DNA of 64,000 nucleotides from Penelope pileata (GCA_013396635.1 WBMW01000577.1:1381755-1445754), one strand, 5' to 3'; positions 10,997 through 22,775 are shown, counted from the first letter of the stretch. The notes: a model not told the origin generated them from the letters alone. Numbers and translations are program-made.

Positions 10997-13669
10997 AGGG
11001 GTTTCTACTTCGCTCCTCAGACTTAAAAAGGTGCCTCTAACAAACCTGTCTATCAAGGTAAATACCTTTCAGACCTCAGTCCTAACACTCACCAACACCT
11101 AGCCTTTTTGAACGCGTCTCTTTCAATTCCAGAGAACTATCTGAAACACTTGACTCTTAGCTATTTACATACAGAGCAAGCTGTTCATTTACATAATGTG
11201 CTCTCAGAGTGTAAGCTCAGTCCTTTGTAAAGCAGACTGCTCAGGAAGTAACATATCTTGTGTTTCACATATGTAGTAGCTATTTTGGAAAAATATAACT
11301 GAGAAAACTTGAGGTAAAAATCTATATGAATAAATCATTTAAAGGTAGAATAGGTCTAATCTGATGAAGGGACAACTTTGCATCAATAAGGGGATACAAA
11401 GGGATAAAAAAGCACTTAAATTATAATTTACTATCATTTAAGGTAATTCTATGCTGCCAGCATAAATAGTATAAAAAGGTGAAATGCAAATAAGAATCAG
11501 ACCCAATATACTACTTTGAAGTGGTCCAAATTATTTCCCATTTTAATGTTGATTTACCCTTTGGCAAGAACATCCTATGGATAATTTTCATAGCATTTTT
11601 AATGCCATCGTGCTCCTTCTTGCCTCTTGTCGGAGAAGTTATAAAAATATGTCAAAGTCTTTGGGCCACAAAAGATTAATGGACTTGCTAGAAACTCACT
11701 CAACTAGATTTTCAGATGACTTTCTTGTTCATATGCAGTAATGGTACCAGCTGTGAGCAAGATGTGGTCAAGAAGTACAGCTGTTGGTTATTCTTTGAGA
11801 GGATAAATCTGTTTTAATTCAGTATCACGTACCCTACATTTTCAAAAAGACATATGGGATTTCGTCACACCTCCCTCTCAGATTCTCATCTGAACTGCTA
11901 TTTGATTACATAATATCTGGTTTTCTTCATTCTCTCAATAGCACAATCCACCAAATCAATCACCTGCTGGCAAGAGAGTTATCTTAGCAGGGGAATAAGC
12001 CAGCACTGCAAAGGGAGCCACCAAATGCTGCTCATCCTTCCTTCCTCTCCATTTTCCTTCCTTCCCCAAGAGTTGCCAAGCTGTAGTTCAAGGACAAAGA
12101 AAGGACAGATTGCCTCCAGCTTACTGTGAGCTACTGTATCAGCCTCCTGAGACCTTTAATAGAAGCGTTGAACTATTCTGTCTTTTACTGGGGCAGACCC
12201 ATTGTCCACACAACTAATGAACCTATCCTGGTGCTACAAGTGTCTGTTATTAATTGGCTAGCAGGTCTATTTTTTCTTTTTATGGGTCCCTGGGAGAAGA
12301 CTTAAGGATAGACAATAAGAGATGACATGTTTAAGGAGTCCATAAAATGAGAGTGCTCTAAAATGTTTTGCCTTTGACCTTCAGTCCTGTCGCTGTGGTT
12401 GTCTAAGGAACGTATTAACGCGATCAGTTTTGAGAAAACAATAGGGACCTAGCAAGAAGCAGCTAAGAACAGGTCACAGGCCAAATCCTGCTCAATTTCA
12501 GGGGATTCTCATTAACTTCTGCATGGAAGTTCATTTTTATGCTACACCATGCTATTTGTGAGACCAAAGCCAAGGAACACAGGCATGGCCAAAGCATATC
12601 AGACTTAGGCTTTTTGCCAGTTTCCTGGGCTATATATTTCAAATGAAAGTGTAAGAAATACTTTATTAGAAGATGTTGTGAAATTTAGCCTCACTTTGAA
12701 GCTCTCCTTCTAATCACAGTGTTTGGAGCTTACTTCAGACCACGAAGCAGAAGGCTTTTGTCACTCCCTGCACATTAGAATTAACGACTAAATTCTGGAT
12801 ATTTTCCTCATCCATTTCAGTGTCCAGTTGTCTTTGAAGTATTCAAAGCAACCTTATCCGTATTTGAGGGAAGCAAGTGTTGCTCACACCATATGAGAAG
12901 GCTTTTCCTTTGATCGGTATTGAACCTCACTGAATATCTCATAGTTTCGAGGCTATGAAACAGAGAAAACAGAATATTGTAATCTTCCTTCTCTAGATTC
13001 TTCACTCATACTTCTTCTATGTCCTCTGCTATTTACTTTTATTCAGAGTTGAACAATCCCAGTCCTTTCAATCTCTTTGTGCTATGTGCTCATTTATGCT
13101 TCAGATGGATGTGATCTATCTACCACTGTTCTCCTTTCTTGTGGTTTGAATACCACGCAGGCTATCACAAGCTTCACATGATATAACCCTTTGGGATTAA
13201 TAAGATTAATTTTGTTTTAGGTTTTCTAAGGCCTTTTTTAAAGTTCTGTTTCACGGCTCTGATGTCAAAACCATGCAATACAGCTCTCCCTAGGCCTCCT
13301 TGACAATGAAAGGCTATTTTTCACAAACTTAAAACCCTTCAATTCATTTCAATGCCACTCTATTTCTTTAAAAACTCCCCTTGATTTTTAGATGTCCCCT
13401 TTCGGGCAAGATCTCTTTGATCACGGTGCCATTGTCTAGGGAAAAAAAAACATATACTGAAGCAAGAAACATAATAGATTGCCATTCCATACCCATGTGT
13501 GCACAGGCTGAGTTCTACTTCTTCAACATTTTGTGCCCAAAGAGACATTATTCACTACTATCTGCCTCTTTCCTAGAAAGGGCTGGGGTTCACCAGGAAA
13601 CATGTTTTCTCCACATTAAATTCCTGTGACAGACAGTATCTGTTTAATTCATTTGTTCCCAGTTAGGAT

Positions 13670-13850
13670 GCTGCATCCGTGACAATGTCGGGTAGACCCC
13701 TCCGGAGGCCAGCGGGAGGCCGAGGAGGAGGGCGGGATGGGGCGGATGAAAGGCGAGGGCGAGGAATGAGGCACAGGGCAGAGATGCTGCAGCACAGCCG
13801 AGGTACTGACAGCAGAGCAGAGGGATGGGAGCTGCTGTGCACTCAGACCT
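13670..13850. other. GC/CpG-rich purine patch inside intron 12
   Basis: The sequence abruptly becomes GC- and CpG-rich (GGCCGAGGAGG, GGGCGGGATGGGGCGGATG, GGCGAGGGCGAGG) in otherwise AT-rich intron. It has no splice-flanked ORF fitting NRP1 phase. It may be a small regulatory CpG island, a degenerate minisatellite or an insertion. Confidence 0.5.
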
Positions 13851-15401
13851 CTCTGCTGACAGAAACACATTTTATAGGGGCCAGAGGAGAGAGGACACAG
13901 TGGCTGCAATGCAGGAACCTGGTGGGTTGAGCAAAAACTATGTCTGGGAGCAAGGATTCACTGAACAAGAATGCAACGAGCAAGGAAGGAGTGATAGATG
14001 AACCACTTTTACATTTATTCTGTCTTAGCCTACTCACTTGAGGTTTTCTCTCTGTTCATAAAATAATTCTATAATAATCATTCTAGTTTACATTCTGTTA
14101 AAATCTGAGTTGTGAGCTCAAAAGCCTTTCCAGCCTTCCCTGAGCTGCTCTTTATGTGGAGGTCTTTGCCTCATCAGACTGGAAGGGATCCACCTCAAAG
14201 GTCTGCCCAGCTGCAGATCCCAGCACTCTTCCCGTATTTCTTCATGTTTTCCCACAGTAAAGAAGAGGGATTCTAGGGGTTACATTACCTTTCTCTGTTT
14301 GTTGTTATTGTTGTTTTTTAATAATGGGAAAGACAGCAAAAGAACATAATTCTTCCCCCAGACTTGATAATGGTGGGAGAACAGAGTCCTTTGTTCTTAG
14401 TTCATACTTGCACAAAGCATCTCATTAAAGTAAATCTAAGTTTTTTCTTTAATAAGGCGTGAGTCATGCCTGAGAAAAGACTTCAGGATCTGGTCACATT
14501 GCTGTGGGAAGGGTATTACCCTACTGGGAGCTGGCATTGCTCAAGGTGTGGTAAAAGTTCATACCAATAGGGTAGAAACCAAAGGCCAAAAAGATTTCAA
14601 ACTGGTTCTGAAAATAAGAAATGCAAAGGATATGCTATCTTTGTATAATCTTCCCACACAAATTCCAAGTTGTTGTGAATAAAATAAGCTACAATCTATT
14701 AAACCTTTCGGCAGAATTGAAGAGAAGCTGAAAACAAGATATGATCTCATCTTGGCCATAATACCAGACTTCTCTTGTTTTACATGGAGCTTGTTTTGAA
14801 GCTTATTTTGAGTTCATTTGGCAATCAGCCACATTTGTCCCGTTTCTGTCTCAATTTGTCCATTTCAATGCTGCCATCTTGTGGGCCTGTTTGTCTGGAA
14901 GGAAGGTGCTGCAACACTGTTCCTGACTGAAGTCACAAGCTATAAATTTCACTAGAAATCCTTTCCTGCCAACACCATTCCACTAGTGTTCCTGACTTCT
15001 TATTTTCATCTAAATTTTGTCATGATTTGTTGTACAATGTTATGGTACAGTCATATTATAAATGCATATTAACATCTAGTGAATGTATCTGATAAGAAAG
15101 CCAGCGTTTTCTTTTTGAGTCATATATGTTACAGAAGAGTTATCAGGCAATATGGACAAATTAATCTAACCACAAAATATCACAAAATACGATTCATAAA
15201 GAGACAAAAAACAGGTACATCATTTATTAGAAATAGCCATTCTTTTTCCTAGAAGGACTTTTCTTGCTGTGGCTTCTCAGAGTTTCAAGTGGGAATGGCT
15301 CTCTTAATAGTCAAATAAATGCATTTGGTTTTGAAAAGAAAAATCTGAATAATGCAATTAATAATCACATTTCTGCCCTCCTTTTCTCTCTTTTCCTGCA
15401 G

Positions 15402-15539
15402 AACTGCCACTATACAACTTTAACTGTGGGTTTGGCTGGGGATCCCACAAGACTTTGTGCCACTGGGAACATGACAACCAGGTGGATTTGAAGTGGGCAA
15501 TTCTGACCAGCAAAACTGGGCCAATTCAAGACCACACAG
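15402..15539 (+). CDS. NRP1: NRP1 exon 13: first part of the MAM (c) domain
   Basis: The exon begins the MAM domain, which supports receptor oligomerisation and positions the ligand-binding domains away from the membrane. Visible motifs are YNFNCGFGWGSHKTLCHWEH (first and second MAM cysteines), DLKWAILTSKTGP and IQDHTG. It starts in phase 1 (G/AA gives Glu, matching the human EFP start of this exon) and ends in phase 1 (ACA G) before GTAATC. Its 138 bases are symmetric, but skipping it would destroy the MAM fold. Confidence 0.95.
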
Positions 15540-16882
15540 GTAATCATGAGTTCATGATTTAGCCATTTTACATGGGAAATAGTTGTTCTGTTTAATACCA
15601 ACATGCCTTCCAAAACTAAAGGTGATTGAGTTATACCTAAAATATGCATTGTGGTAAGATAAACCGAGGCAACCTGATCCATTATGTGTAGACACAGCTG
15701 GCCATCATTGTCCCTTCTGTTGGGAAATGAAGATCATTTATAATCAGGAATTGAAGATATACGCTCCTCCTAACTAGCCTTTTGAGAATTGCCATCCAGG
15801 GTAGAAAAAGATCTGAATGATCAAATATTCTTCACATGTTACTTACCAATGATATGATCATGAGCAAACCCCACACTATTCCTCTTTGTGGTTACAGGGA
15901 CTGCCACTACGGAAAGGTGGTGTAAGTGAAACTTCCCAGGTGGGCTTCTTTCTATACCCTCCTGTTCTCCAATGGGAGCTGGAAATTGCAGCCATCCCTT
16001 CACTTTCACAGATTTTCCAGAATTATTACCCTGGGAAATTGATTAGTTTTGTTTGTAGTGTCTAACTCATGGCTCTGCATAATTAGGCAATAAATATGCT
16101 GCTGGCTAACAGAGAAGGGAGGGTGCTGCATGACCCACACGGCCTCTCACTTCAGTGTTCTCCCTTGCATACGTGCAGATTAATCAAATGTGTTGGAGAT
16201 GAATCCCCCTTCCCACTTCTGCAACCCCTTTGCTTAATGAGAATGACAAGGAAATTAGACAAAATTGGACTTTTTAAATTCTGAGACACTTTCAATTGAA
16301 TCTTAAGACAAGTACAGTAGTTTCAGAAAAAAAACTTATAATACTTTGACTATAAATGGCATTGTACAAATAAATGGCATCAAATTAACTAAATGCAGTT
16401 AGCTGAAGTGAAGGCTATAATGGTGGAAAAATTGATGTAAAGTAAAGTGAAATGGCTCAGTAGGATCTGACATTGAAAGGAGGTTAAAAGCTATGTTAGC
16501 CAGAGACTGACAAAATCTAAAAGGCATGCATAAGTAAAGCTCTAATTAAGACAATGAAGACAGAGTTCCTGACCCAGCACTGCAATAATATTCTGGAAAT
16601 GAGAGCTATCTGCACTTTGCCACCAAGGACTATAAAGAGACTGAACCTGTCTTCAATCAAGAGATGAAGAAATGATATTCTTCAAATGAGATTTTGTTGT
16701 TTCCGTCGGGTCCTGCTAATGCAAAAGACTTATTCATTCCATTATCTGTAGCTTCAATAAGTCTTCCAAGCAGCTCCTTTTGCTCCTTGCTACACTCATT
16801 TTGAATATTTTCCAAAATTTTCCTTCAACTCGAAGGGCACCTTCACTGCCAGATTTGCCATATGATGGGGTGAGTGTGAACA

Positions 16883-16900
16883 CAGACCACGAGTGGTCTG
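16883..16900. repeat. 8-bp perfect inverted repeat, 2-bp spacer
   Basis: CAGACCAC, GA, GTGGTCTG: a short perfect hairpin-forming sequence in intron 13. Confidence 0.8.
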
Positions 16901-18257
16901 AATGGCACCGCCGTCTCGAACATGCCCTCCAGTGTGGCTGTTGCTCAGCAAAGCCACCTTGTATACGGGGAGAAATTCCCAGCTGTACTTGCAAAAGCTG
17001 AAGAAACTCCACAGAAGTGATCTTCAACAGCAATTGCTTTAAGACAGCAGGATATGATGTATGCCACTTCAAATTATTCATGTTATGATTAAATCTGGCC
17101 AGAGTTAGGTCTTCCAACTGAGATGCCATCCTAATGCTGTGATTATTTTCATTTTTTCCTCCCTTTGGGTTTCTCTATCACTGTTCTTTGATGAGATTTG
17201 CACACACATTGTGCTGCTCTACGGACAGAAGCAAAGTTGAAAAGATCATGTCAGCACAAACACTCCTGCTGAAAAAGTTGGACAAGGCCTTACTGCACTA
17301 TAATAGGGAAAAAATAATCCTAAAATTCTGGAAATTTAACATCAACTTCCACTACAAAATTCTTTCAAAGACCAGATACTTCCATGTGTATTGGCCAGGG
17401 TAATTGTGACTGCTCACAGAAAAATCCAAGTAAAACACCCTTGCCTCATGCCAGGAGAAATATTTCTCTTTCTTTTTTATTAAGCCTACTCCTTTCAACC
17501 ACTAGGTTTAACTCACTTGCTTTTATTCCTAGTTAATCTTTTACTATCCTGTACTTATTCACTGGTGCAGGACTATACTACCACAACCCAGCAAATCTCC
17601 ATTACGTGTTATTTCAAATGAAACTTAAGAATATTGTGTATAACCAAAGACCAGTGTTGTTAAAGCATTGCTCTTCTAAAACATCTTTTGCCTCTTTTTT
17701 GTTTTAACTTTTCTTTAGCTAAAGCATTGTTATAAACGTGCTTATTTCAGCACAAGATAACCAGTATTACTTATTATTACTTTTCTTCTTCCTACATTCA
17801 AAGTAACTTTATATCAAAGCCAGTAAATGCCGTTTCCATCCATTTGTGTGAGTACATCACACATGCAATCTAGCCACCCACACCGGGTGAACTTTGTATT
17901 TTTCCACCATAATCCTCTGCAAATAAGCTGTTCAAAGGCTTTCTGGCCAGTGGAAATCAGAAGCAGTTTGCTGCAGTCAGTATCTCACCTAGCATTTTGT
18001 TGTTACTAAATTAATCACATTCCCTCATGCTTCCCTACCAGTGTGATTAAGCAAGTAATTTTCAAAACCAAGGGTAGCCGGTGTTTGGATTTCGATGTGT
18101 ATAAATCCATTCTGTTCTTCAGAAAATACTAGCTATAATCTTAATCTTTTGGAAAATGGTCCATAAACATACAGAGCCCAATATATTATTGCCAAATCGA
18201 GAGATTAACTCTGGCACCATTCGTGACAATACTCAATTTAGAAGCACTGTTTAGATT

Positions 18258-18540
18258 TCATAGAATCATAGAATCATAGAATGGTTCAGGTTGGAAGGGA
18301 CCTTAGAGATCATCTTGTTCCAACCCCCCTGCCATGGGCAAGGACACCTCCCACTAGACCAGGTTGCCCAAAGCCCCATCCAGCCTGGCTTTGAATACTT
18401 CCAGGGAGGGAGCATCAACGACTTCCCTGGGCAACCTGTTCCAGTGTCTCACCACCCTCACAGTGAAGAATTTCTTCCTTATATCCAGTCTAAATCTACC
18501 CTCTTCCAGTTTATAACCATTACCCCTTGTTCAATTCCTC
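18258..18540 (-). mobile_element. CR1 LINE, 3' end, reverse orientation
   Basis: On the plus strand it opens with three CATAGAAT units, the complement of the ATTCTATG repeats that end CR1. The classical reversed CR1 3' sequence follows: GGTTGGAAGGGACC, GATCATCTTGTTCCAACCCC, CACCTCCCACTAGACCAGG, CTGTTCCAGTGTCTCACC and GTGAAGAATTTCTTCC. The copy is therefore inserted antisense to NRP1 and is 5'-truncated, as usual for CR1. Homology fades after about 18540, and weak continuation to about 18605 is possible. It is well preserved, suggesting a fairly young CR1 subfamily. Confidence 0.95.
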
Positions 18541-18617
18541 ATCTCTGACCATGTCTGCTCAAAGCTATTTTATTCTCCAATAATCTTCCCATTCTAGCCC
18601 TGCCTTCTCAAGCACAT

Positions 18618-18641
18618 ATTAAACAGAGATTAAACAGAGAT
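18618..18641. repeat. 11-bp tandem duplication next to CR1
   Basis: ATTAAACAGAG is repeated at 18618-18628 and 18629-18639, just beyond the 5'-truncated end of the CR1 copy. Confidence 0.7.
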
Positions 18642-19041
18642 CTTTTCACAATTAGTGTGGAGTAGGCCCGGGGGACTTCAGCCAGGCCTGCTGCACAAGG
18701 ACTGGCTCTCACAAGCTGCACGCTGCCTGACATGGCACACGTTGTCACTCCAAACACGCTCTTGCCTCCATTCATGAGCAAAAGGAGACAACTTCTGTGT
18801 GCCATGTGGTGCACACTTGGTGCATGGTATCCTGGTGAGCAGCATAGGAGGTGATGGCCAGCAGAAATAAACTCTCCCTGGTGCCCATGTGCTTCCCGAG
18901 AGCTCCTACATCTTTGCACTCAGCTGTGAGACTTGAAACAGAAGGCAAATTGAGTAGGGCTGGTTGTGGCTGAGATTTCTTAGGTGAAAAAGAAGATGAT
19001 GGCTGGTTGCTGTTCCTAATGCAGTCCTTTTGTCACAGTAG

Positions 19042-19313
19042 GAGATGGCAACTTCATTTATTCTCAAGCTGACGAAAGCCAGAAAGGCAAAGTCGCCCGG
19101 CTGTTGAGCCCCATCATTTACTCACAGAATTCTGCACACTGCATGACTTTCTGGTACCACATGTCTGGCCCACACGTCGGCACCCTGAAGATCAAGCTGC
19201 GGTACCAGAAGCCAGATGAATACGACCAGGTGCTGTGGACACTGAGCGGGCACCAGGCAGACTGCTGGAAGGAAGGCCGCGTTCTTCTGCACAAGTCTGT
19301 GAAGCACTACCAG
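19042..19313 (+). CDS. NRP1: NRP1 exon 14: central MAM domain
   Basis: This largest internal exon encodes the core of the MAM domain. Motifs in order are GNFIYSQADESQKGKVARL, YSQNSAHCMTFWYHMSG, VGTLKIKLRYQKPDEYDQ and WKEGRVLLHKSVKHYQ. It starts with GA completing the Gly codon (phase 1) and ends in phase 0 (CAG) before GTGAGC. The Cys in HCMTFW is the third canonical MAM cysteine. An additional Cys occurs in GHQADCWKEGR, where the recalled human sequence has His (GDHWKEGR), giving this MAM domain five cysteines instead of four. Confidence 0.96.
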
Positions 19314-19812
19314 GTGAGCCTGGCTGCTCATCACTAATCCAACAGAGCCTGTGCCAATAAGGCCTTACTGGTCATGTTTTATATGCCTTAGCAGAAAATG
19401 TCACTGGGGGATTTATGTAGACTGTATTATACCTACAGATGAGGTACTGTTGCTGTGACAGTAATAGTGGCATATTTCATGGTATCTCAGATGACAGTGA
19501 TACAAGCAATTTGATATAGAAGGCCAAATAAATACATTAGAAATCATTTATCAGCTGACAAAAAAACTGCATCCTTGCCGCAGTTTTGCTGCTAATGTAA
19601 AAGACTTCAGTGAAGTTATGACATAACATAAATTCACATTAGCACATCTAAGTTCGTAAAAGCATACAGTGCTGATTGACAGGCCACAATCAAAGTGTAT
19701 GTGATGTGGCATTGTGACACGTGGAGACGATGTAACAGCTAATTAAGATTTTCTGAATGCTTCAATTGTGTGTTAACGTGAAAACAATATGAAAATTATC
19801 TTATTTTACCAG
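19314..19812 (+). other. NRP1: NRP1 intron 14
   Basis: This is the shortest intron in the window (499 bp). Its donor is GTGAGC and its acceptor is TTTTACCAG. I see nothing else in it. Confidence 0.9.
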
Positions 19813-19906
19813 GTGGTTATAGAGGGAGAAATTGGAAAAGGAAATGGAGGAATTGCAGTGGATGATATTAATATTGACAATCACGTGTCACAAGAGGATT
19901 GCCAAA
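19813..19906 (+). CDS. NRP1: NRP1 exon 15: end of the MAM domain
   Basis: The exon encodes VVIEGEIGKGNGGIAVDDIN followed by IDNHVSQEDCQ. The EGEIGKG...IAVDDI motif is the C-terminal signature of MAM domains, and the Cys of QEDC is the last canonical MAM cysteine. It starts in phase 0 and ends in phase 1 (CAA A). The donor GTAAGT is consensus. It can join either exon 16 (AAA, Lys) or exon 17 directly (AGG, Arg) without a frameshift. Confidence 0.96.
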
Positions 19907-21484
19907 GTAAGTATGAATAGCAAGAATGTGTAGAGATCCAGTACATAACTAATTTAGATAGCTGATTCTGTGGGATTTTGGTTTGGTTGGGTTGGGTTTT
20001 TTGTGAGAAAGGGATATGTAATTATTGACTATACTGAAAGCTTAGCACTGGAAACTCCTGGATCTGGCCCATAGCTTAATTCATAGGCTGGCCTCAGTAC
20101 TGCAGTCTTTTGGATCAGAACTGGCATCCTACTGAAGGGTCACAACACATTAATATCCTCACATCTCTCCCTATATTTTTTAATGCTATACTCTTTATAT
20201 TTTTCTGCTTTTCCTAATGCTCTTACCTGCCTTAACTAATGCTCAAAATTCTAATTTCATTTCTTCACCCTTTTTAGATCCCTTACCACTTGAAGACTTT
20301 CCTAGATCTTTTAAAGCACTGTATCAAACCTGCATTGGATACCCAAGTATGGTTTGATGGCTCCTGCTCTGTCCGCTGCTGCCCTGCAGCTCCGAGGCTG
20401 TTATGACTCATTTACAGTAGTCATCAGCTCCCAGACGTGTCACTGAGTAGTGTTGGATCATGTTCCACATCTGAGCCAGGCTATTCTTGAGCCACTATTT
20501 CAGTGGGTTTATTTCTGGCCAGTCTTGAGTTATTCCAGTCACAGCCGATCATATGTGCATTGCACACTGCACGTAATTTGGCAGCAGCACCCTCAGATAA
20601 ACACAAGCAACCGAATCCTGTCCTTCATAATAGAGATTAAGCAATGACTTTCATACAAGAGAGGAAATATAACTGAGATCTATCAGCATCAGAAATGTAA
20701 ACTTACGCCATTTGAGTCAGCAGCACAACTGAGAACAATGAGAGAGGCTGTTCCTCACCCTTTGTAGCTAACAGCTATTTGAAGATAACATGACTGACTT
20801 CCATGGCATGGTAGTGTCGTAGCTGAATAACACTGCACAGTCTCTGTATCGTGCAGTCCATCTCCTGGGTTCATGCTGTGGCACTAGTAAGTGTTACTGG
20901 GAAAGAGAGTCACGGCACACTGCTTGGTCCTCCTGTGGTGTCTTCAGCACCAAATAGGATACTTGGACCACAGCGATGGCATTGATCTTACTCTGAAATG
21001 AGAGAGGAAAGCAACTTATTTCTTACCTCCACATTTTAGATATTCAAAATGAATGGTGAGCAAAAATTTTGGCCTGTGGGAGCCAAAGCTCATTCAGCAG
21101 TCCAAATACGAACAGTCTCACTGCAGTCAGTGAAACTGTCCTTGTGATTAACTGTGCCTTCACTGATGAAGTGTTATGGAATTGAGCTCCAAAATTGTAA
21201 AAACAATGAATGAGATGCTAATTCATCCCACTGATTTCTCTTTCCTGGGCATGGAAAACCCCTGCTGATAACTCTAAAACTGTGCCAAGATTGGATGGAG
21301 AAGAGTTTTTAAACCTTTCTTTTTTCTCCATTAATTTTCAGAGCCCATCATAATGAACAGTTCTGTCAAGCTGACATAATGATGCTCTGACACAGAAAAA
21401 TCTGCTATACCATTATCGCCAGTATGATAGTCAATCAGTGTTTGTAACCCTAATAATCAATGTCAATTCTCTTTGCTTCATTAG
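19907..21484 (+). other. NRP1: NRP1 intron 15
   Basis: No repeat or exon is recognised. The donor is GTAAGT and the acceptor is GCTTCATTAG. Confidence 0.85.
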
Positions 21485-21541
21485 AATCAACTGATGTGGA
21501 GAATGAAATAGATGAAGAAGACCCAGAAAGTAATCAAACAG
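21485..21541 (+). CDS. NRP1: NRP1 exon 16: acidic juxtamembrane cassette exon
   Basis: This 57-bp exon encodes STDVENEIDEEDPESNQTG, a strongly acidic stalk between the MAM domain and the membrane. SNQTG holds an N-glycosylation sequon (NQT). Both ends are phase 1, so inclusion or skipping keeps the frame. In human, the equivalent exon is skipped in a described isoform (NRP1 delta-exon-16) that replaces 17 residues with Arg and changes receptor glycosylation. The bird junction would likewise produce an Arg codon. Sequence identity to human is low here, as expected for a stalk, so the assignment rests on position, phase and acidity. Confidence 0.9.
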
Positions 21542-22040
21542 GTAAAAATTAAGTTATTGTTACAAGGGAATGAATTAAAATGCGTATTTTCATGTGAATT
21601 TGTGTATTCTATCTATTTATTTATGGATTAGTTCTCTTAACTGAGTATGGCATTAAGGTTTTTTGATTTATCTAGATCAGATACATAGGAGGCTTACATT
21701 TACACTAAGGCTTTCATAGTTTTATTCTTCTATGCCATATAATCCTATGGGTTTCCTATCATTTACAACTATTTCAAAAATTTCAAATTTTCTTTGCATA
21801 AAATTGTTATATTGTATACATATGTATGTACATACACTATAGATCCCTATTATTTTTTGTCTAGAGGGCATGCCCACAGATGAATAAAAAGCTATCATTT
21901 TATCTTACAATTTATGTCTCATGCAGTGTCTAGATAATTAGGCTCGAAACTCTTCTGGCTAATCATTTCTCAGACCTTGCTGAAAATGTCGTTTTATGAC
22001 CAGTCTACCAAAGCATTATTGTTTCCAATGATGATAGCTG

Positions 22041-22064
22041 TAAATGGATCATTAAATGGATCAT
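22041..22064. repeat. 12-bp perfect tandem duplication
   Basis: TAAATGGATCAT occurs at 22041-22052 and again at 22053-22064. Confidence 0.8.
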
Positions 22065-22140
22065 AATTGTCATATTGTCCTGATAATAAAATACAGTTGC
22101 ATTTTTTCAAGCAAAAAGCTTAATTTTTTTTCTGTTACAG

Positions 22141-22270
22141 CCAACGGGATTGTTATCATTGGTTTTAGTGAAAGCAGAGTTCATCCAGAAAGACTATTTA
22201 GCTTTTCTTGCAAGGAAGGTTTATAAGATTATCAGATCTCCTTAATAAACTGGGTTTTGGGAAAACATTG
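22141..22270 (+). other. NRP1: Candidate alternative last exon of NRP1 (soluble isoform)
   Basis: A strong acceptor-like site (a T8 tract, then CTGTTACAG ending at 22140) precedes sequence that is open in the phase delivered by exon 16. Joined in phase 1 it encodes 28 residues, beginning ANGIVIIGFSESR and ending SCKEGL, before TAA at 22224-22226. AATAAA follows at 22244-22249, and the branch-like motif GCTTAAT lies just upstream. The product would keep the a, b and MAM domains but lack the transmembrane segment. A weak GTTTAT at 22219 could instead make it a 78-bp in-frame cassette. A 28-codon open frame is not improbable by chance, so this is a prediction only. The 3' limit is approximate. 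Confidence 0.35.
22244..22249 (+). promoter_or_regulatory. NRP1: Candidate intronic polyadenylation signal (intron 16)
   Basis: AATAAA lies 18 bases after the in-frame stop of the candidate alternative last exon. It would terminate a transcript before the transmembrane exon. Confidence 0.4.
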
Positions 22271-22775
22271 TGATACCCAGTTAATATTTTACACACGGGG
22301 GCAGAGTGCTCTTCTGTGTCAGTTCTGTCACTATTTCTATTTCAAGGTCCAATCCTGAAGCCAGTAAAGGGGAGGCAGACTCAAACTGCCTGGAGATTCT
22401 TGATTGATGTCTAAGGCTATAAACATTCACACTGAGCTGTGTAATATTTAATCAACATTTTGGAGCTAAATATGGCAGACAGGCAAAATATAACCAGAAG
22501 GTCTGGTTGTTCATTCTCAAGGCTCCCACATAAGTCAAGGCAGAATCAGACCCCTGCTACCATGCAGCAGATTCAATGACTGGAGAATGGTATGAACTAT
22601 TTGAGACACGTTGCAATTTTCAGCTATTTATGACTACCTCCAGGAAACTAGGTTTTCGAATTACTTAGCAATTTCTGCCAAAAGCTGATATCTTTTCTCC
22701 AAATCTCCAACTCATCAAACAAAGCTCTAACTAGAACCTGTTCTGAACATTTTGCAACTCGTTACTCTGTTTTAG

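Larger units (their letters stand above)
8292..15401 (+). other. NRP1: NRP1 intron 12
   Basis: This is the largest intron in the window (about 7.1 kb). It contains the candidate intronic polyadenylation signal near its 5' end, a GC-richer stretch at about 10080-10380 with a 10-bp tandem duplication (10217-10236), an 18-T run at 10979-10996, and a GC/CpG-rich purine patch at about 13670-13850. No coding exon or known transposon is recognised. The acceptor is TTTTCCTGCAG. Confidence 0.8.
15540..19041 (+). other. NRP1: NRP1 intron 13
   Basis: The intron contains a minus-strand CR1 copy at 18258-18540 and an 8-bp perfect inverted repeat with a 2-bp spacer at 16883-16900. No coding exon is recognised. 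The acceptor is the less common TAG (CACAGTAG) ending at 19041. A CAG three bases upstream (ending at 19038) would shift the junction by one codon (TAG), introducing a stop, so the TAG acceptor is chosen. Confidence 0.82.
21542..22775 (+). other. NRP1: NRP1 intron 16
   Basis: The donor is GTAAAA and the acceptor is CTCTGTTTTAG. The intron includes a 12-bp tandem duplication (22041-22064) and a candidate alternative last exon from 22141. No transposon is recognised. Confidence 0.85.

Noticed and set aside
10999..11057. Pseudoexon in intron 12 with T-run acceptor and AAG|GTAAAT donor, open in the incoming phase
   Set aside because: It is 59 bases long, so it leaves phase 0 whereas exon 13 needs phase 1. 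Inclusion would shift the frame. The acceptor is just a poly-T run followed by AG.
16734..17129. 131-codon minus-strand ORF in intron 13
   Set aside because: No recognisable domain, no splice or promoter context and no retroposon features. Probably a chance ORF.
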